Below are positions 1-8,581 of a stretch of DNA of 64,000 bases, piece by piece (positions within the stretch are counted from its first letter, which is position 1; each line of letters begins with the position of its first letter). Location: positions 568,833 through 632,832 of the forward strand of contig NZ_LMQM01000010.1 of the NCBI RefSeq assembly GCF_001424145.1, given 5' to 3'. The notes under the pieces were generated by a model. The model was given only the letters and a program-made list of their open reading frames with translations. It did not search any database and was not told the origin of the DNA. The translations under genes and the position numbers were made by a program. The stretch is from Chryseobacterium sp. Leaf404 (GTDB taxonomy: Bacteria; Bacteroidota; Bacteroidia; Flavobacteriales; Weeksellaceae).

Positions 1-439
1 TTAAAATTGAAAAAGATTCAATATCATTGGGATTTACCAAATTGAGAGGATTAGCAGATCCTGCAGCAGATACAAAATCTAATGGCACTCCATCTATTAC
101 AATGAGAGGATTATTCTGTGCAGAAATTGATGAACCACCCCTGATTCTAATATTGGGTGCTGAATCAGGAGAACCTCCAGTGTTCGTAATACGTACGCCG
201 GGAGCTTTACCATTAATCAGCTGATCTGCTGATACAATTGCACCTTTATTAAATTCCTTTTCGCTAACTGAAGTAATAGATCCTGTAAGGTCCGATTTCT
301 TCTGCTTACCGTAACCAATTAAAACTACTTCCTCAATCTTCTTTTCTCTTGCAGTAGAATCCTGCTCTTGCCCGAACATTACTGAGCTTGCCAGTAAAAA
401 TGCCGGTGCAATCTTTAATACCGTTGTAAAGTTTTTCAC
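1..439 (-). CDS. SusC/RagA-type TonB-dependent outer membrane receptor, N-terminal part only
   Basis: The 5' part (146 codons) of a gene leaving the window on the left. It starts at GTG 439 and encodes a signal peptide (KNFTTVLKIAPAFLLASSVM then FGQ) followed by EEVVLIGYGKQKK, the linker typical of SusC receptors just before the plug. The plug follows, with ITSV, LINGKAPGVRI, IRIRGGSSI and NPLIVIDGVPLD, all hallmark plug motifs. Such receptors import glycans or peptides together with a SusD lipoprotein, whose gene would lie downstream outside the window. The usual N-terminal carboxypeptidase-like domain is absent, so this is the short form. The substrate cannot be told from this fragment. Confidence 0.9.
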   Translation of the reverse strand, partial: MKNFTTVLKIAPAFLLASSVMFGQEQDSTAREKKIEEVVLIGYGKQKKSDLTGSITSVSEKEFNKGAIVSADQLINGKAPGVRITNTGGSPDSAPNIRIRGGSSISAQNNPLIVIDGVPLDFVSAAGSANPLNLVNPNDIESFSIL

Positions 440-497
440 AATATTATTTTTATATAGTTTCCTTCGTTGATGCTGTATCCCAGCCCTGCAATTTAAA

Positions 498-505
498 CAA
501 AAATA
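498..505 (-). promoter_or_regulatory. -7 promoter box of the SusC-type gene
   Basis: TATTTTTG on the minus strand matches the Bacteroidota -7 consensus TAnnTTTG. It predicts a 5' leader of about 55 nt. No clear -33 TTTG box is visible. Confidence 0.45.
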
Positions 506-737
506 TATTTCGTGTTAATAAATAATTAATATTTATTAAAATTTACTTAAATTAAAGCTCTTTAATTATCCAAATGTTTTATTATCAATACTTTAATATA
601 AATTATACATTGCATAATATCCTGACAATGCCCCTTACAAATTAAACAATTGTTTAACTAAATGAACAAGTGTTAGTCAAAATTTATGATAAGCCTTACG
701 AGAAATCATTTAGATATACTTTTAGATAAATTATAAT

Positions 738-745
738 TATCTTTG
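738..745 (+). promoter_or_regulatory. -7 promoter box of metG
   Basis: TATCTTTG matches TAnnTTTG and lies 23 nt before the metG ATG, predicting a leader of about 20 nt. No obvious -33 box. Confidence 0.6.
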
Positions 746-768
746 CACATCTAAATTTTAGTATAAAA

Positions 769-2802
769 ATGTCAAATAAAAAATTGATTACGGCGGCGTT
801 GCCTTATGCAAACGGACCGGTTCATATAGGGCATTTGGCGGGTGTTTACATTCCTGCTGATGTCTATGCAAGATTTCAGAGAAGATCGGGGAAAGATGTT
901 GCTTTCATCTGCGGAAGCGATGAGCATGGAATTCCCATCACCATCCGTGCTAAAAAAGAAGGTGTCACACCACAGGATATCGTCGATAAATATCATGAAA
1001 TCATCAAAAAATCGTTTTCCGATTTAGGGATTTCATTTGATGAATATTCAAGAACTACTTCTGAAAACCACCGTAAAACAAGTCAGGATTTCTTTAAAGT
1101 TCTTTATGAAAAAGGGAAATTTACAGAAGAAATGTCTGAGCAGTATTTTGACGAACAGGCAGGAGAATTTTTAGCTGACCGATACATCGTTGGAACCTGC
1201 CCAAACTGTGGAAATGACAACGCTTATGGAGATCAGTGCGAGAAATGTGGTACTACCCTTTCACCTTCAGAACTGATCAATCCAAAATCGATGCTGAGCG
1301 GAAATGTTCCTGTCTTAAAAGAAACAAAAAACTGGTATCTACCTTTAAATGAATACGAAGATTTCTTAAACGAATGGATTATTGAAGGCCATAAAGACGA
1401 CTGGAAAACCAATGTTTACGGACAGGTAAAATCGTGGTTAACGGATGGTTTGAAACCTCGTGCCATGACCAGAGATCTGAACTGGGGCGTTCCCGTTCCT
1501 CTTCCGAATGCAGAAGGCAAAGTACTTTACGTTTGGTTTGATGCACCGATTGGATATATTTCTTTCACCAAAGAATGGGCTGAGAAAAACGGAAAAGACT
1601 GGAAAGAGTACTGGCAGAGCGAAGATTCTGATTTAGTTCATTTCATAGGAAAAGACAATATTGTATTCCACTGTATTATTTTCCCTGCAATGATGAAGGC
1701 TCACGGAAATTTTATTATGCCGGAAAATGTTCCTGCGTTTGAATTTTTAAATTTAGAAAACGATAAAATTTCCACTTCAAGAAACTGGGCAGTTTGGGCA
1801 CATGAATATGTGGAAGAATTCCCGGGACAACAGGATGTTTTGCGTTACGCATTGCTTTCCTCAGCTCCTGAAACGAAGGATAATAACTTTACATGGAAGG
1901 ATTTTCAGACGAAAAACAATTCTGAGTTGGTTGGGATTTTCGGAAATTTCATCAATAGAGTTGCCGTTTTAATTCATAAATATTATGAGGGAATTGTTCC
2001 TCAAGGTGACGTTGATGCTCCTGAATTGCAGGAAATCAATAAATCAGCGAAAGAAATTTCAGGCTTCCTTGAAAACTATGAGTTCAGAAATTCGCTGACA
2101 GCTTTAATGAATTTAGCACGTTTTGGAAACCAATATCTTCAGGCTGAAGAACCCTGGAAAACCATTAAAGACAATCCTGAAAAAGCGGCTCAGTCATTAT
2201 TTGTCGGAGCTCAGATCGCGGTTGCTTTGGCGCAGTTGTGTGAACCGTTTATGCCTTTCAGTTCTGAGAAATTACTGAATATGTTTAATGTTCAAAAATC
2301 AACGTGGAATGATGTTGAAACTAAAAATGTTTTAATTGAAGCCGGGCATCAGATCAACGAATCTTCTCTTCTTTTCTCAAAAATTGAAGACGATGTGATT
2401 GATTTTCAAATCCAGAAATTAGAAAATACAAAACAGAGCAATAAAAAAACAAATCCTAACGCAAAACCTATGAAAGAAGAGATCACTTTTGATGATTTTA
2501 CAAAGATCGACTTGAGAACAGCAACGATTTTAACAGCCGAAAAAGTAGAAAAAGCAGATAAATTATTGAAGTTCTCAGTAGATACTGGTGTTGACGTAAG
2601 AACCGTAGTTTCTGGTGTTGCCGAAAGTTTCACACCAGAAGAATGTGTTGGAAAACAGGTGATGATTTTATTAAATCTTGCTCCAAGAAAAATCAGAGGT
2701 ATTGAATCTCAGGGAATGTTGCTTTTGACCAATAATTCTGAAGGAAAATTGGTTTTTGTGACGCCTGATGAAACAGTGGCGAATGGAATTGAAATTGGGT
2801 AA
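769..2802 (+). CDS. metG: Methionine--tRNA ligase
   Basis: Charges tRNA-Met with methionine using ATP, in the cytoplasm. Class I synthetase signatures are clear: HIGH at residues 19-22, a KMSKS-equivalent KISTS at about 333-337, and a four-cysteine zinc knuckle (C144, C147, C157, C160) inserted in the catalytic domain. From about residue 572 a fused tRNA-binding OB domain (FDDFTKIDLRTATI) of the EMAP/ARC1 type ends the protein, which promotes dimerisation and tRNA affinity in this family. At 677 aa it has the length expected of the long bacterial form. The start is supported by a promoter box 23 nt upstream. A small secreted protein follows 13 bp after the stop. Confidence 0.97.
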   Translation: MSNKKLITAALPYANGPVHIGHLAGVYIPADVYARFQRRSGKDVAFICGSDEHGIPITIRAKKEGVTPQDIVDKYHEIIKKSFSDLGISFDEYSRTTSENHRKTSQDFFKVLYEKGKFTEEMSEQYFDEQAGEFLADRYIVGTCPNCGNDNAYGDQCEKCGTTLSPSELINPKSMLSGNVPVLKETKNWYLPLNEYEDFLNEWIIEGHKDDWKTNVYGQVKSWLTDGLKPRAMTRDLNWGVPVPLPNAEGKVLYVWFDAPIGYISFTKEWAEKNGKDWKEYWQSEDSDLVHFIGKDNIVFHCIIFPAMMKAHGNFIMPENVPAFEFLNLENDKISTSRNWAVWAHEYVEEFPGQQDVLRYALLSSAPETKDNNFTWKDFQTKNNSELVGIFGNFINRVAVLIHKYYEGIVPQGDVDAPELQEINKSAKEISGFLENYEFRNSLTALMNLARFGNQYLQAEEPWKTIKDNPEKAAQSLFVGAQIAVALAQLCEPFMPFSSEKLLNMFNVQKSTWNDVETKNVLIEAGHQINESSLLFSKIEDDVIDFQIQKLENTKQSNKKTNPNAKPMKEEITFDDFTKIDLRTATILTAEKVEKADKLLKFSVDTGVDVRTVVSGVAESFTPEECVGKQVMILLNLAPRKIRGIESQGMLLLTNNSEGKLVFVTPDETVANGIEIG

Positions 2803-2815
2803 AAGACTTTTAAAG

Positions 2816-3178
2816 ATGAGAAAATTATTTACTATTTTGCTGATGAGCGTTACAGCTTTATGTTTTGCTCAAAAAAAGGACTATAAGCTTTTGAATACAG
2901 ATGAGAAAGGCACAAAATTTTATTATTCTTTTGATAAACAAACCAAAGACGGCTTTTTTACTTGGCAGAAAATTTCTTACACAGAAAAATATAATCCTGC
3001 ACAGGAATCTTTGGAATTTTATGTAGAATTTAAATGTTCTAATAAAACTCAATCTGATCAAATAACGATAAATAATTGGCGTGGAGCAAAACCCGAAATT
3101 TATAGAGAAAAATCTCCATTTATTCCAGTAAAAAAAAATTATCTGACTTATCCGCTTTTTGAAAAGCATTGCAAATAA
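2816..3178 (+). CDS. Small secreted protein of unknown function
   Basis: A 120-residue protein with a clear signal peptide (MRKLFTILLMSVTALCFAQ) and a hydrophilic mature part rich in Lys and aromatic residues. I recognise no family. The start at 2816 is preferred to an upstream in-frame ATG at 2768 that would overlap the end of metG, because the signal peptide begins exactly at this Met. It lies 13 bp after metG in the same direction and is followed by a strong terminator, so it is probably co-transcribed with metG; a functional link is not implied. Confidence 0.75.
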   Translation: MRKLFTILLMSVTALCFAQKKDYKLLNTDEKGTKFYYSFDKQTKDGFFTWQKISYTEKYNPAQESLEFYVEFKCSNKTQSDQITINNWRGAKPEIYREKSPFIPVKKNYLTYPLFEKHCK

Positions 3179-3179
3179 A

Positions 3180-3216
3180 GGAAAAGACACATCGAGCGAT
3201 GTGTCTTTTCTTTTTC
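3180..3216 (+). terminator. Intrinsic terminator after the metG unit
   Basis: A 13-bp perfect stem (AAAAGACACATCG at 3182-3194 with its complement at 3197-3209) with a 2-base centre, followed by TTTTCTTTTTC. The gene beyond is convergent, so it may also act on the other strand. Confidence 0.85.
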
Positions 3217-3227
3217 ATAACCTTAAA

Positions 3228-3252
3228 GATTGCTTCCTTACTCACAATGACA
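3228..3252 (+). repeat. Copy 1 of a GATTGCTTC...CAATGAC repeat
   Basis: A 25-27 bp segment beginning GATTGCTTC and ending CAATGACAGG. A diverged copy in the same orientation lies at 4226-4252, on the far side of the methyltransferase gene. Non-coding. Confidence 0.45.
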
Positions 3253-3261
3253 GGCTTTCTT

Positions 3262-3966
3262 CTATTTCTTTATCAATCTCGCCAGATAAGAATCCTCATC
3301 CTGCAAAATCATCTCTACTTTAAAATCATTATTTAATGCGGCATTTTGCAAGGTATTAAAATCAAGATACAGCCATTTGATAGGATCTTCAGACTCGTTT
3401 TTATAGTGAACGATGTAATCTAATTCGCCATAATATCCATTTGCAGGAATCAAAACTCCGCCATCATCATCGGTGTCAAACATGTACAGAATATCGGTGC
3501 TGTCGATCAGGATTTGTCCGTTTTTGTTTAATAGAGAATGTAATTTTTTGAGATAAATATCAATTACATTCAGGCTTTGGAAAATTCCGGTTCCGTTCAT
3601 CAGGAGAAGAATTGTATCATAAGTTTCTCCGGAAAATTCCAGCATATTTTGGGTAACTGTTTTCTGAATGCCCCGTAGTTGACAGACTTCAATAGAATTT
3701 GGCGAAATATCTAAAGCAGTAACATCCAATTTTCTTTCATTCTGGAGGTAAAGCGAATGCGAACCCGCTCCAGCCCCAATGTCTAACACTTTTCCATTAG
3801 AAAGTTCTAAAGCTTTCTGCTCGATTTTATTCATCTCATCAAAATCTCTGAAAAGATAGTCTACCGGAAGCTCATCGAGTTCGGAAATTGAGGTTTCTGT
3901 CTGCAGATCTTCAGGATTTTCGTTTTGAAAATAGTCCAGGATCGCACGTCCCATTAAGTCTTTCAT
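3262..3966 (-). CDS. Class I SAM-dependent methyltransferase
   Basis: A 234-residue soluble protein. SAM-binding motif I is visible as VLDIGAGAGSHSLYL around residues 60-74, then an acidic end of strand 2 (VTALDISPNSIE) and the post-motif region DTILLLMNGTGIF, which form the Rossmann-like methyltransferase core. The substrate cannot be deduced; small-molecule methyltransferases of this layout are common in flavobacteria. The gene stands alone between the metG terminator and a repeat-rich gap, flanked by the two GATTGCTTC repeats. The start at MKDLMGRAILDYFQ is the only one that keeps the full N-terminal helix. Confidence 0.85.
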   Translation of the reverse strand: MKDLMGRAILDYFQNENPEDLQTETSISELDELPVDYLFRDFDEMNKIEQKALELSNGKVLDIGAGAGSHSLYLQNERKLDVTALDISPNSIEVCQLRGIQKTVTQNMLEFSGETYDTILLLMNGTGIFQSLNVIDIYLKKLHSLLNKNGQILIDSTDILYMFDTDDDGGVLIPANGYYGELDYIVHYKNESEDPIKWLYLDFNTLQNAALNNDFKVEMILQDEDSYLARLIKK

Positions 3967-4082
3967 AGCTGTAATTCTTCAGCAAAGATAGGTTTTTGAA
4001 GTTTTTTAGAAAATTTTACCAGGTTCGAAATTCAATTATTAAAAGTTAAATGTTTAACAAAAGTTCTAAAACAGCTGAACTT

Positions 4083-4163
4083 CCATAGCCCCGATAGGAA
4101 CGGCATCCTTTTGTGATGAGGAACGAAGAGCAAAAGATATAGTGGATAGCGGGATTAAGCTCC
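4083..4163 (+). repeat. Dispersed intergenic repeat, copy A
   Basis: An element of about 80 bp with an ATAGCCCCGAT start, a CGGCATCCTTTT arm, a variable centre containing GAGGAACGAAGAGC, an AAAAGATATAGTGGA arm and an AAGCTCC end. Related copies are at 25860-25946 (opposite strand) and 58275-58360. All are intergenic, AT-flanked and non-coding, consistent with a REP-like family. Confidence 0.7.
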
Positions 4164-4225
4164 AAAATAAATAAGTAATGGGTGATGGGTAACGGGTAAT
4201 TTATAATTTTATGACTTATCCCGGA

Positions 4226-4252
4226 GATCGCTTCTTATCTTGCAATGACCGG
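4226..4252 (+). repeat. Copy 2 of the GATTGCTTC...CAATGAC repeat
   Basis: Reads GATCGCTTC...GCAATGACCGG and matches the segment at 3228-3252 over most positions in the same orientation. Confidence 0.4.
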
Positions 4253-4254
4253 AA

Positions 4255-4296
4255 GAAAAAGTAAAGCCCCGCTTTGAAGACAAAACGAGACTTTAC
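4255..4296 (-). terminator. Intrinsic terminator of the efflux operon
   Basis: On the minus strand an 11-bp stem (GTAAAGTCTCG paired with CGGGGCTTTAC, two G-U pairs) is followed by TTTTTC. It lies 19 bp beyond the MFS gene's stop. Confidence 0.7.
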
Positions 4297-4314
4297 GGGT
4301 AAAAACAAGGTAAC

Positions 4315-5907
4315 TTAGAGTGCAGAACCGGAAGCGTCTTTCAGTTCGTGCGCTAATTTATTTTTTTCTCTCAAACGTTTTCTGGCAATCACAGATTTTC
4401 CGCTTACGAGTCTTATAACTCTTGGATATCTGAATTTTTCTTCCCCAAAATGATGCACCAAAACAAAAAGCAGAACTCCGAAACCGGCAACAGTTATGTA
4501 TCCGAAAAGTTTTTTATTGGCAGATATAACGGCGTTGAGCTGCACGCTTTTCAAACTGGTGGGCAGGTTTTGTGAAGTGAGCGTCATTCCGTCCAGATAA
4601 ACGGCGAGATCACCAAGACTTTCGATTTGAAACTGATACTGAAACCACGAAAATAAAGCTGAAAAAAATCCTACCGCAAGAAAAGTACGCCATACTAAAA
4701 CCAGCCCGATTGCGGCTAACATATCCTCTAATTCCAGCTTGTCTAATGTGTAATACCAAACTGAGATGAAAAGTGATCCCATCCCAAAACCTTTCAGGAA
4801 CATCGGTAAATACCAGTTTTCAAAATTAAATTCCAAAACCATCGAAAAGTACATGATCAATGTATATCCCAACATGGAGGAAAATCCTGAGAAGATGAAC
4901 ATTTTGAGCGGTTTCTCTTTCCTGAACCAGAAAACAGCAACAATTCCTGCCACAATCAGTCCGGGAATCATCATCAGATTGAGTTGAGCATTTGTAAGCT
5001 GATCATAGCCTAAAACTCCTACTGAAAAGATATTCTGAATGGAGGTGGTTCCTAAAAACATTCCCAGACACAGGAGAAGAAACAGCCCGTTCTGAACATT
5101 GCTTCTTTTGAATATTTTAAATGAAAGATAAGGTCTCTTTAAAGTCAACTGCCGGATCGCCAACAGAGCAAAACTTACAAATGCGGCTATACCTGCGTTG
5201 ATAATTTTATTGGAGTTGAGCCAATCCTGCTGTTTTCCGAATGAAAAAACATAGGCCGAAAACATAAACGTTGCTACGAAAAGCATGATGCTGAGCCAAT
5301 CGATGTAATGCAGCGGAACTTTGAGCGCAAAATACTTATCGTGCATAAAAATCCAGCAGATTAAAGCCATCGCAAAGCATTGAATCGCTGCAATGATGAA
5401 AAACTGCTGCCAGTTGTAAAGTATAGAAATTTCAACTGCGCAGTAACTGGAAATCTGATTTAATGTCAAAACAAAAGTATAGAAAACACCGTAGAAAACT
5501 CCTCTTCCGCCCATCATTGCCATTAAAGGCAGAAACAGTTCTATGGTAATCATCATTTTAAAAAATCCTATCACCAAAGCACTCGCAACGATGATTGCTG
5601 GCTCCATGGTTGAACCGTTCACATAACTTAGAAATCCTAAAATTATAAGCAAAAGCACTACTTTGTCACGTACTTTATACCTCATTTTGAACCTTAGGAC
5701 AACCGGCATACACGCGCCCATCCCTATGGTGGTGGCATAATTTGCCCACATAAAATATTCTGTCAACTTACCCGTTCCGCTCACCATAAAGCTGATGTTT
5801 CCTGTATACACGCCGCCGAGCGGCATCACTACAATGAGAAGCAGAACGATGATGAGCAGCTGTACAGGTTTTGGAACCCAATTGCTGAAAAGACCTTTGT
5901 TGTACAT
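4315..5907 (-). CDS. MFS drug exporter, EmrB/DHA2-like inner membrane pump
   Basis: A 530-residue polytopic membrane protein with about 14 hydrophobic segments, the count typical of DHA2 proton-drug antiporters, and a basic cytosolic tail (KSVIARKRLREKNK). It is the last gene of a three-gene unit after the HlyD-type adaptor and TolC-type channel, so it most likely supplies the inner-membrane pump of an EmrAB-TolC-like tripartite exporter of lipophilic compounds. The gap to the adaptor gene is 173 bp, long for an operon and filled with degenerate repeats, but no terminator is visible in it. The substrate is unknown; the pump call rests on membrane topology plus context. Confidence 0.85.
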   Translation of the reverse strand: MYNKGLFSNWVPKPVQLLIIVLLLIVVMPLGGVYTGNISFMVSGTGKLTEYFMWANYATTIGMGACMPVVLRFKMRYKVRDKVVLLLIILGFLSYVNGSTMEPAIIVASALVIGFFKMMITIELFLPLMAMMGGRGVFYGVFYTFVLTLNQISSYCAVEISILYNWQQFFIIAAIQCFAMALICWIFMHDKYFALKVPLHYIDWLSIMLFVATFMFSAYVFSFGKQQDWLNSNKIINAGIAAFVSFALLAIRQLTLKRPYLSFKIFKRSNVQNGLFLLLCLGMFLGTTSIQNIFSVGVLGYDQLTNAQLNLMMIPGLIVAGIVAVFWFRKEKPLKMFIFSGFSSMLGYTLIMYFSMVLEFNFENWYLPMFLKGFGMGSLFISVWYYTLDKLELEDMLAAIGLVLVWRTFLAVGFFSALFSWFQYQFQIESLGDLAVYLDGMTLTSQNLPTSLKSVQLNAVISANKKLFGYITVAGFGVLLFVLVHHFGEEKFRYPRVIRLVSGKSVIARKRLREKNKLAHELKDASGSAL

Positions 5908-6080
5908 GATTTTTGTTTTAGCTGGAAGATGGAAGATGGGTGCTAGAAGTTTTCCACTATTGCGTTTACTGTTTTAAAAAAATATTAAACTTTACCACTA
6001 AATGCCGAAAGTTTACGAATCACGTCCTTCCATCATCCTTCTTCCCGCTTCCATCCTTTTAAATTGGTTCTTTTTACTTT
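5908..6080. repeat. Degenerate GGAAGATGG / CTTCCATCC tracts inside the efflux operon
   Basis: The spacer between the adaptor and pump genes has GGAAGATGGAAGATGGG near 5924-5940 and, in opposite orientation, repeated CTTCCATC/CTTCCCGCTTCC near 6027-6057, forming an imperfect inverted arrangement. A TTTTTACTTTTTACTTTTTA tract follows. No gene is seen. Confidence 0.5.
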
Positions 6081-7196
6081 TTACTTTTTATTTGCTACGC
6101 TCACATTCATATTCATTCCCGCGCTCAGTTTTGCAACATCTTCTTTTTTGTTGGCATTTGTAAACTCGATTCTTACGGGAATTCTCTGCTGCACTTTGAT
6201 GAAGTTTCCTGTTGAGTTATCCGTTGGAACGTTTGAATATCTTGAACCTGTTGCCGCAGAAACTGCTGTCACCGTTCCTTCAAACTGTTTACCGCCCAGC
6301 GCATCAGCAGTCATCATGATTTTCTGTCCGATTTTGATATTCGGCATCTGGCTTTCTAAAAAGTTGGCAGTTACCCATTTCTGATTATTCAAAACGATGG
6401 TTCCCACCTGCTGTCCCGGCTGAATCAGCTGACCTTCAGAAATCATTCTTCTTCCCATCACACCGTCGTAAGGTGCGGTGATTACGGTGTAAGAAAGATT
6501 GATTTTCGCCATATCCAAAGCAGATTTTGTTCTTTTGATTTCAGCGTCATTAATTCCCAGTTTGCTTTTTACTTCTGCAGTAGAAAGGTTAGCCGACTGT
6601 TTTTGATTTACCAAAGTTTCGTAAGCGGCTTTCTGAGCATCGTATTCTGTTCTCATTTGGTCATACTGCTGTCTTGTGACTGCTTCTGAAGCCAGTAAAT
6701 TTTTATATCTGTTTAAATTCTGCTCAGCATTCCACAGTCTCGCTTTTGCTCCTGCAATATTAGATTCCATTACACTTACACTGTTGGAAACCGTGTTTAC
6801 TGATGAATTGGTTGCTGATCTCTGCGCCAGGGAATTTTGATATGCTGCCTCTGCCTGACCCAATTGTGTAAGTATTTCTCTGTCGTCCAGAATCACCAGA
6901 GTATCACCTTTTTTCACAGGTTGATGTTCGATGAATTTTATTTCCTTAATGTATGCAGAAACTCTTGTGTTAATTGGGTTGATAAATTCTTCGACCTGAG
7001 CAGATTCTGTGTAGGTTTTGTCGCCGATATGAAAATACTGACGTACTAACCAGTAGAAACCGAAACCAATCAGTGCAAAAACGATAATGTTTGAAATGAC
7101 AGCTCTGATTTTATTTTTTCTGTTCTGTTTTTTCTTAGCTTCTGCATTTGAAACTGCAGGTTTTGTATCTTGAATATTTTGTTCCTTGTTTTCCAT
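6081..7196 (-). CDS. HlyD/EmrA-family efflux adaptor (membrane fusion protein)
   Basis: The periplasmic adaptor (371 aa) that would link the MFS pump to the outer-membrane channel. It has a cytoplasmic basic N-terminus, one transmembrane anchor at about residues 31-51, a first half-lipoyl segment (INTRVSAYIKEIKF then KKGDTLVILDD), a long Ala/Gln/Asn-rich coiled-coil hairpin at about 110-215, a second lipoyl half (LSYTVITAPYDGVMGRRM) and a beta-barrel domain. The single N-terminal anchor rather than a lipobox is the EmrA layout, which matches pairing with an MFS pump. It lies 22 bp downstream of the tolC-like gene and is surely co-transcribed with it. Confidence 0.93.
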   Translation of the reverse strand: MENKEQNIQDTKPAVSNAEAKKKQNRKNKIRAVISNIIVFALIGFGFYWLVRQYFHIGDKTYTESAQVEEFINPINTRVSAYIKEIKFIEHQPVKKGDTLVILDDREILTQLGQAEAAYQNSLAQRSATNSSVNTVSNSVSVMESNIAGAKARLWNAEQNLNRYKNLLASEAVTRQQYDQMRTEYDAQKAAYETLVNQKQSANLSTAEVKSKLGINDAEIKRTKSALDMAKINLSYTVITAPYDGVMGRRMISEGQLIQPGQQVGTIVLNNQKWVTANFLESQMPNIKIGQKIMMTADALGGKQFEGTVTAVSAATGSRYSNVPTDNSTGNFIKVQQRIPVRIEFTNANKKEDVAKLSAGMNMNVSVANKK

Positions 7197-7218
7197 TGTT
7201 TTGATTTTCAGTTTTAAA

Positions 7219-8529
7219 TTAAAGCGTTCCGGTTGATTTCAGCAGATTATAATATTGATAAAGCACATTGATTTCTGCATTGGCAAAATCTAATTCCGAC
7301 TGCAGTTTCTGGTTTTGTGCATCAATCATTTCGGCCTGCACAGCCAGTTGATTAAGATATTTCGCTTCTGTGATTTTGTAGTTTTCATCCGCTAAATTTT
7401 TAGCATCATTCAGAATATCCGCCTGCTGTATCGCTTCCTGATATTTTGTGTAGGCAGCATTCACCGCCATATCAAGATTCTGCTGAACCAGAGTTTTTGC
7501 ATCACCCGCCTGATTTTTCTGAATTTCACCGAGCTTCACACGCTCTTTGGTTTTGTATAAATTATCGATATTGTAAGTAAGAGAAACGCCGCCCTGCCAT
7601 CCGCTGGAATACATATCCAGAACAGGATTTCTAGTTGTAATGGGTCTTTGGAGACTGTATCCGCCAAAACCTGCAAGCGTAGGCAACTTATCTGTTTTAA
7701 TGATTTCGATATTCTTATCTGCCACTGCAATGTTGGTTTCAGCAGATTTTATTTGAGGATTTTTGCTGTGGCTTAGATCCAGATAATAATCCAGCCCGAT
7801 TCCGTTTTCTTTATTTTCTATATCTTCCACAGGAACTATTTCTGTATCGTAATTCAAACCTAAAACAGTATTCAGATTGTAGTTGAGAATTTTTCTGTTG
7901 TTGGATAAGGTTAAAATGTTCTGATCCAGATTTTTAATCGCCAGCTCACCCCGGATTACTTCATTTCTGGTAATCATTCCCTGTCTGTAAAAATCATTTA
8001 CATTTTTCAGACGCTGCTGAGCGAGTTTTTTGTTGTTCTGAAGAACCTTTTCCTGATTTATGATTTTATAGATATCCAGATAATTTGAAATCACCAGAAA
8101 TTTGACGTCCTGTTTGTTTTTCTCCAGATCAAGTTCCGAAAGCTGCTCACGAAGACCGGCAAGCTCAATTGATTTGTTTATCAATCCACCCTTAAATATA
8201 AGCTGTGTTGCCTGTACTCCGTACGAACTTCCGTAATGAGGCATCTGCACTGTTGCTGAACTGGAAAAATCTTTATCTATAGCCACTACATTTCCCAAAT
8301 AAAACTGACTTGTAGATGCAGTGATGGTGGGAAGTTTCTGAAGTTTCGTGATCTCTGTCTGCTGTTTTGCAATGTCTATATTCTGTGCAGAAACTTTCAG
8401 CTGATAGTGATTTTGAAGTGCTAACTGAGCCACTTCCTCTGCTGTCATCTGTTTTATTTCCTGTGAAAAAAACAGCGCAGGCAAAAGTCCTATAAACAGA
8501 TATATTGCTATTTTTATGTTCTTAACCAT
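7219..8529 (-). CDS. TolC-family outer membrane efflux protein
   Basis: A 436-residue outer-membrane channel subunit. It has a signal peptide (IAIYLFIGLLPALFFSQ) and the internal duplication typical of TolC: two long helical hairpins (residues ~25-210 and ~235-430) each with a beta segment, for example TITASTSQFYLG and TLAGFGGYSL. It is the first gene of the channel-adaptor-pump unit. A strong promoter with both -33 and -7 boxes lies directly upstream, and a 16-bp dyad overlaps the -33 box, so repression or activation there would control the entire exporter. Confidence 0.93.
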   Translation of the reverse strand: MVKNIKIAIYLFIGLLPALFFSQEIKQMTAEEVAQLALQNHYQLKVSAQNIDIAKQQTEITKLQKLPTITASTSQFYLGNVVAIDKDFSSSATVQMPHYGSSYGVQATQLIFKGGLINKSIELAGLREQLSELDLEKNKQDVKFLVISNYLDIYKIINQEKVLQNNKKLAQQRLKNVNDFYRQGMITRNEVIRGELAIKNLDQNILTLSNNRKILNYNLNTVLGLNYDTEIVPVEDIENKENGIGLDYYLDLSHSKNPQIKSAETNIAVADKNIEIIKTDKLPTLAGFGGYSLQRPITTRNPVLDMYSSGWQGGVSLTYNIDNLYKTKERVKLGEIQKNQAGDAKTLVQQNLDMAVNAAYTKYQEAIQQADILNDAKNLADENYKITEAKYLNQLAVQAEMIDAQNQKLQSELDFANAEINVLYQYYNLLKSTGTL

Positions 8530-8550
8530 TTTACCTTGTTTTTACAGATG

Positions 8551-8581
8551 CAAAGTTAGGCTGGTTACAGATTCAAACAAA
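8551..8581 (-). promoter_or_regulatory. Promoter of the efflux operon
   Basis: On the minus strand TTTG (8581-8578), a 19-nt spacer, then TAACTTTG (8558-8551). This is a near-perfect Bacteroidota TTTG-N19-TAnnTTTG promoter, predicting transcription from about 8547 and an 18-nt leader before the tolC-like ATG. Confidence 0.8.

Larger units (their letters stand above)
440..768. other. Intergenic region between the divergent SusC-type gene and metG
   Basis: An A/T-rich gap of 329 bases with no convincing ORF, RNA gene or riboswitch fold. It holds one candidate promoter box for each flanking gene (498-505 on the minus strand and 738-745 on the plus strand). The remainder shows nothing recognisable. 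Confidence 0.6.
3967..4314. other. Gene-free, repeat-rich gap
   Basis: A 348-base gap holding, in order, a copy of a dispersed intergenic repeat (4083-4163), a short degenerate ATGGGTGATGGGTAACGGG tract near 4170-4195, copy 2 of the GATTGCTTC repeat (4226-4252) and the terminator of the efflux operon. No ORF of interest. Confidence 0.6.

Noticed and set aside
772..996. Antisense ORFs inside metG and many similar shadow frames across the window
   Set aside because: They lie wholly within well-supported genes on the other strand or frame and have no domain character.
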